From Limnoglobus sp. (GTDB lineage: Bacteria; Planctomycetota; Planctomycetia; Gemmatales; Gemmataceae), in assembly GCA_025353985.1 (NCBI GenBank), contig JANXNT010000498.1, positions 1-5,592 of the forward strand: a stretch of DNA of 5,592 nt, read 5' to 3'. How positions within the stretch are numbered: the first letter of the stretch is position 1; the number at the start of each line of letters is the position of its first letter. The position numbers and the translations under genes are program-made. The notes under the pieces were generated by a model, which had not been told where the DNA came from, ran no database searches, and saw only the letters and a list, made by a program, of their open reading frames with translations. Below, piece after piece: positions 5,528 to 5,592 of this stretch.

Positions 5528-5592
5528 GGGGAAATGGAATTGGCTTCACCCACACGAAATCGCGGAGGCAAAAAGTTTGCGTGGAAATGACG
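5528..5592. other. Right-end non-coding stretch
   Basis: These 65 bp upstream of the VanZ-like promoter hold no gene I can support. An ATG at 5534 opens only 18 codons before TGA at 5588. A second ATG at 5587 is too close to the edge to judge and has no well-spaced ribosome-binding site. Confidence 0.4.

Noticed and set aside
1..5592. CRISPR arrays, insertion sequences, complete tRNA or rRNA genes
   Set aside because: I saw no regularly spaced repeats, no transposase motifs or terminal inverted repeats, and no foldable tRNA.

Overview
The window reads as bacterial chromosome with GC in the mid-to-high fifties by eye. The housekeeping genes strongly favour CGN arginine codons, and ribosome-binding sites are mostly weak. 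I see a planctomycete-like flavour in the gene set and style, but this is only an impression, and nothing here fixes the taxonomy.

Layout: Positions 1-354 (minus) hold the 5' part of a zinc-dependent, YahK/cinnamyl-type alcohol dehydrogenase that runs off the left edge. Positions 438-1376 (minus) hold ribF, the bifunctional riboflavin kinase/FAD synthetase. Across a 127-bp divergent spacer, positions 1504-3399 (plus) encode a full-length ABC-F tandem-ATPase protein of the ribosome-associated, non-transporter type. A 121-bp spacer with two small inverted repeats, an AT-rich stretch and a very strong Shine-Dalgarno follows. Then comes a tight two-gene unit on the plus strand. Positions 3521-4435 encode a 304-residue protein I cannot name. 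Positions 4439-4948 encode a 169-residue HEPN-superfamily-like protein, only 3 bp downstream. Convergent to it, at 5001-5459 (minus), is a small VanZ-like membrane protein with a plausible promoter at 5499-5527. The right end to 5592 has no gene I can support.

How the parts relate: The flanking genes are ordinary metabolism, translation and envelope functions with no shared pathway. The two-gene unit is the accessory part. It has its own leader and tight spacing. By hand count 11 of its 41 arginine codons are AGA/AGG, against none of 48 in the neighbouring ABC-F gene and one in all the flanking genes together, which suggests it was acquired. A HEPN protein paired with an uncharacterised partner is the classic shape of a toxin-antitoxin or anti-phage module. 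The partner also carries an R-N-x-x-x-H string resembling a HEPN ribonuclease motif. The defence role is inference. The pair, its HEPN-like sequence and its codon usage are visible directly.
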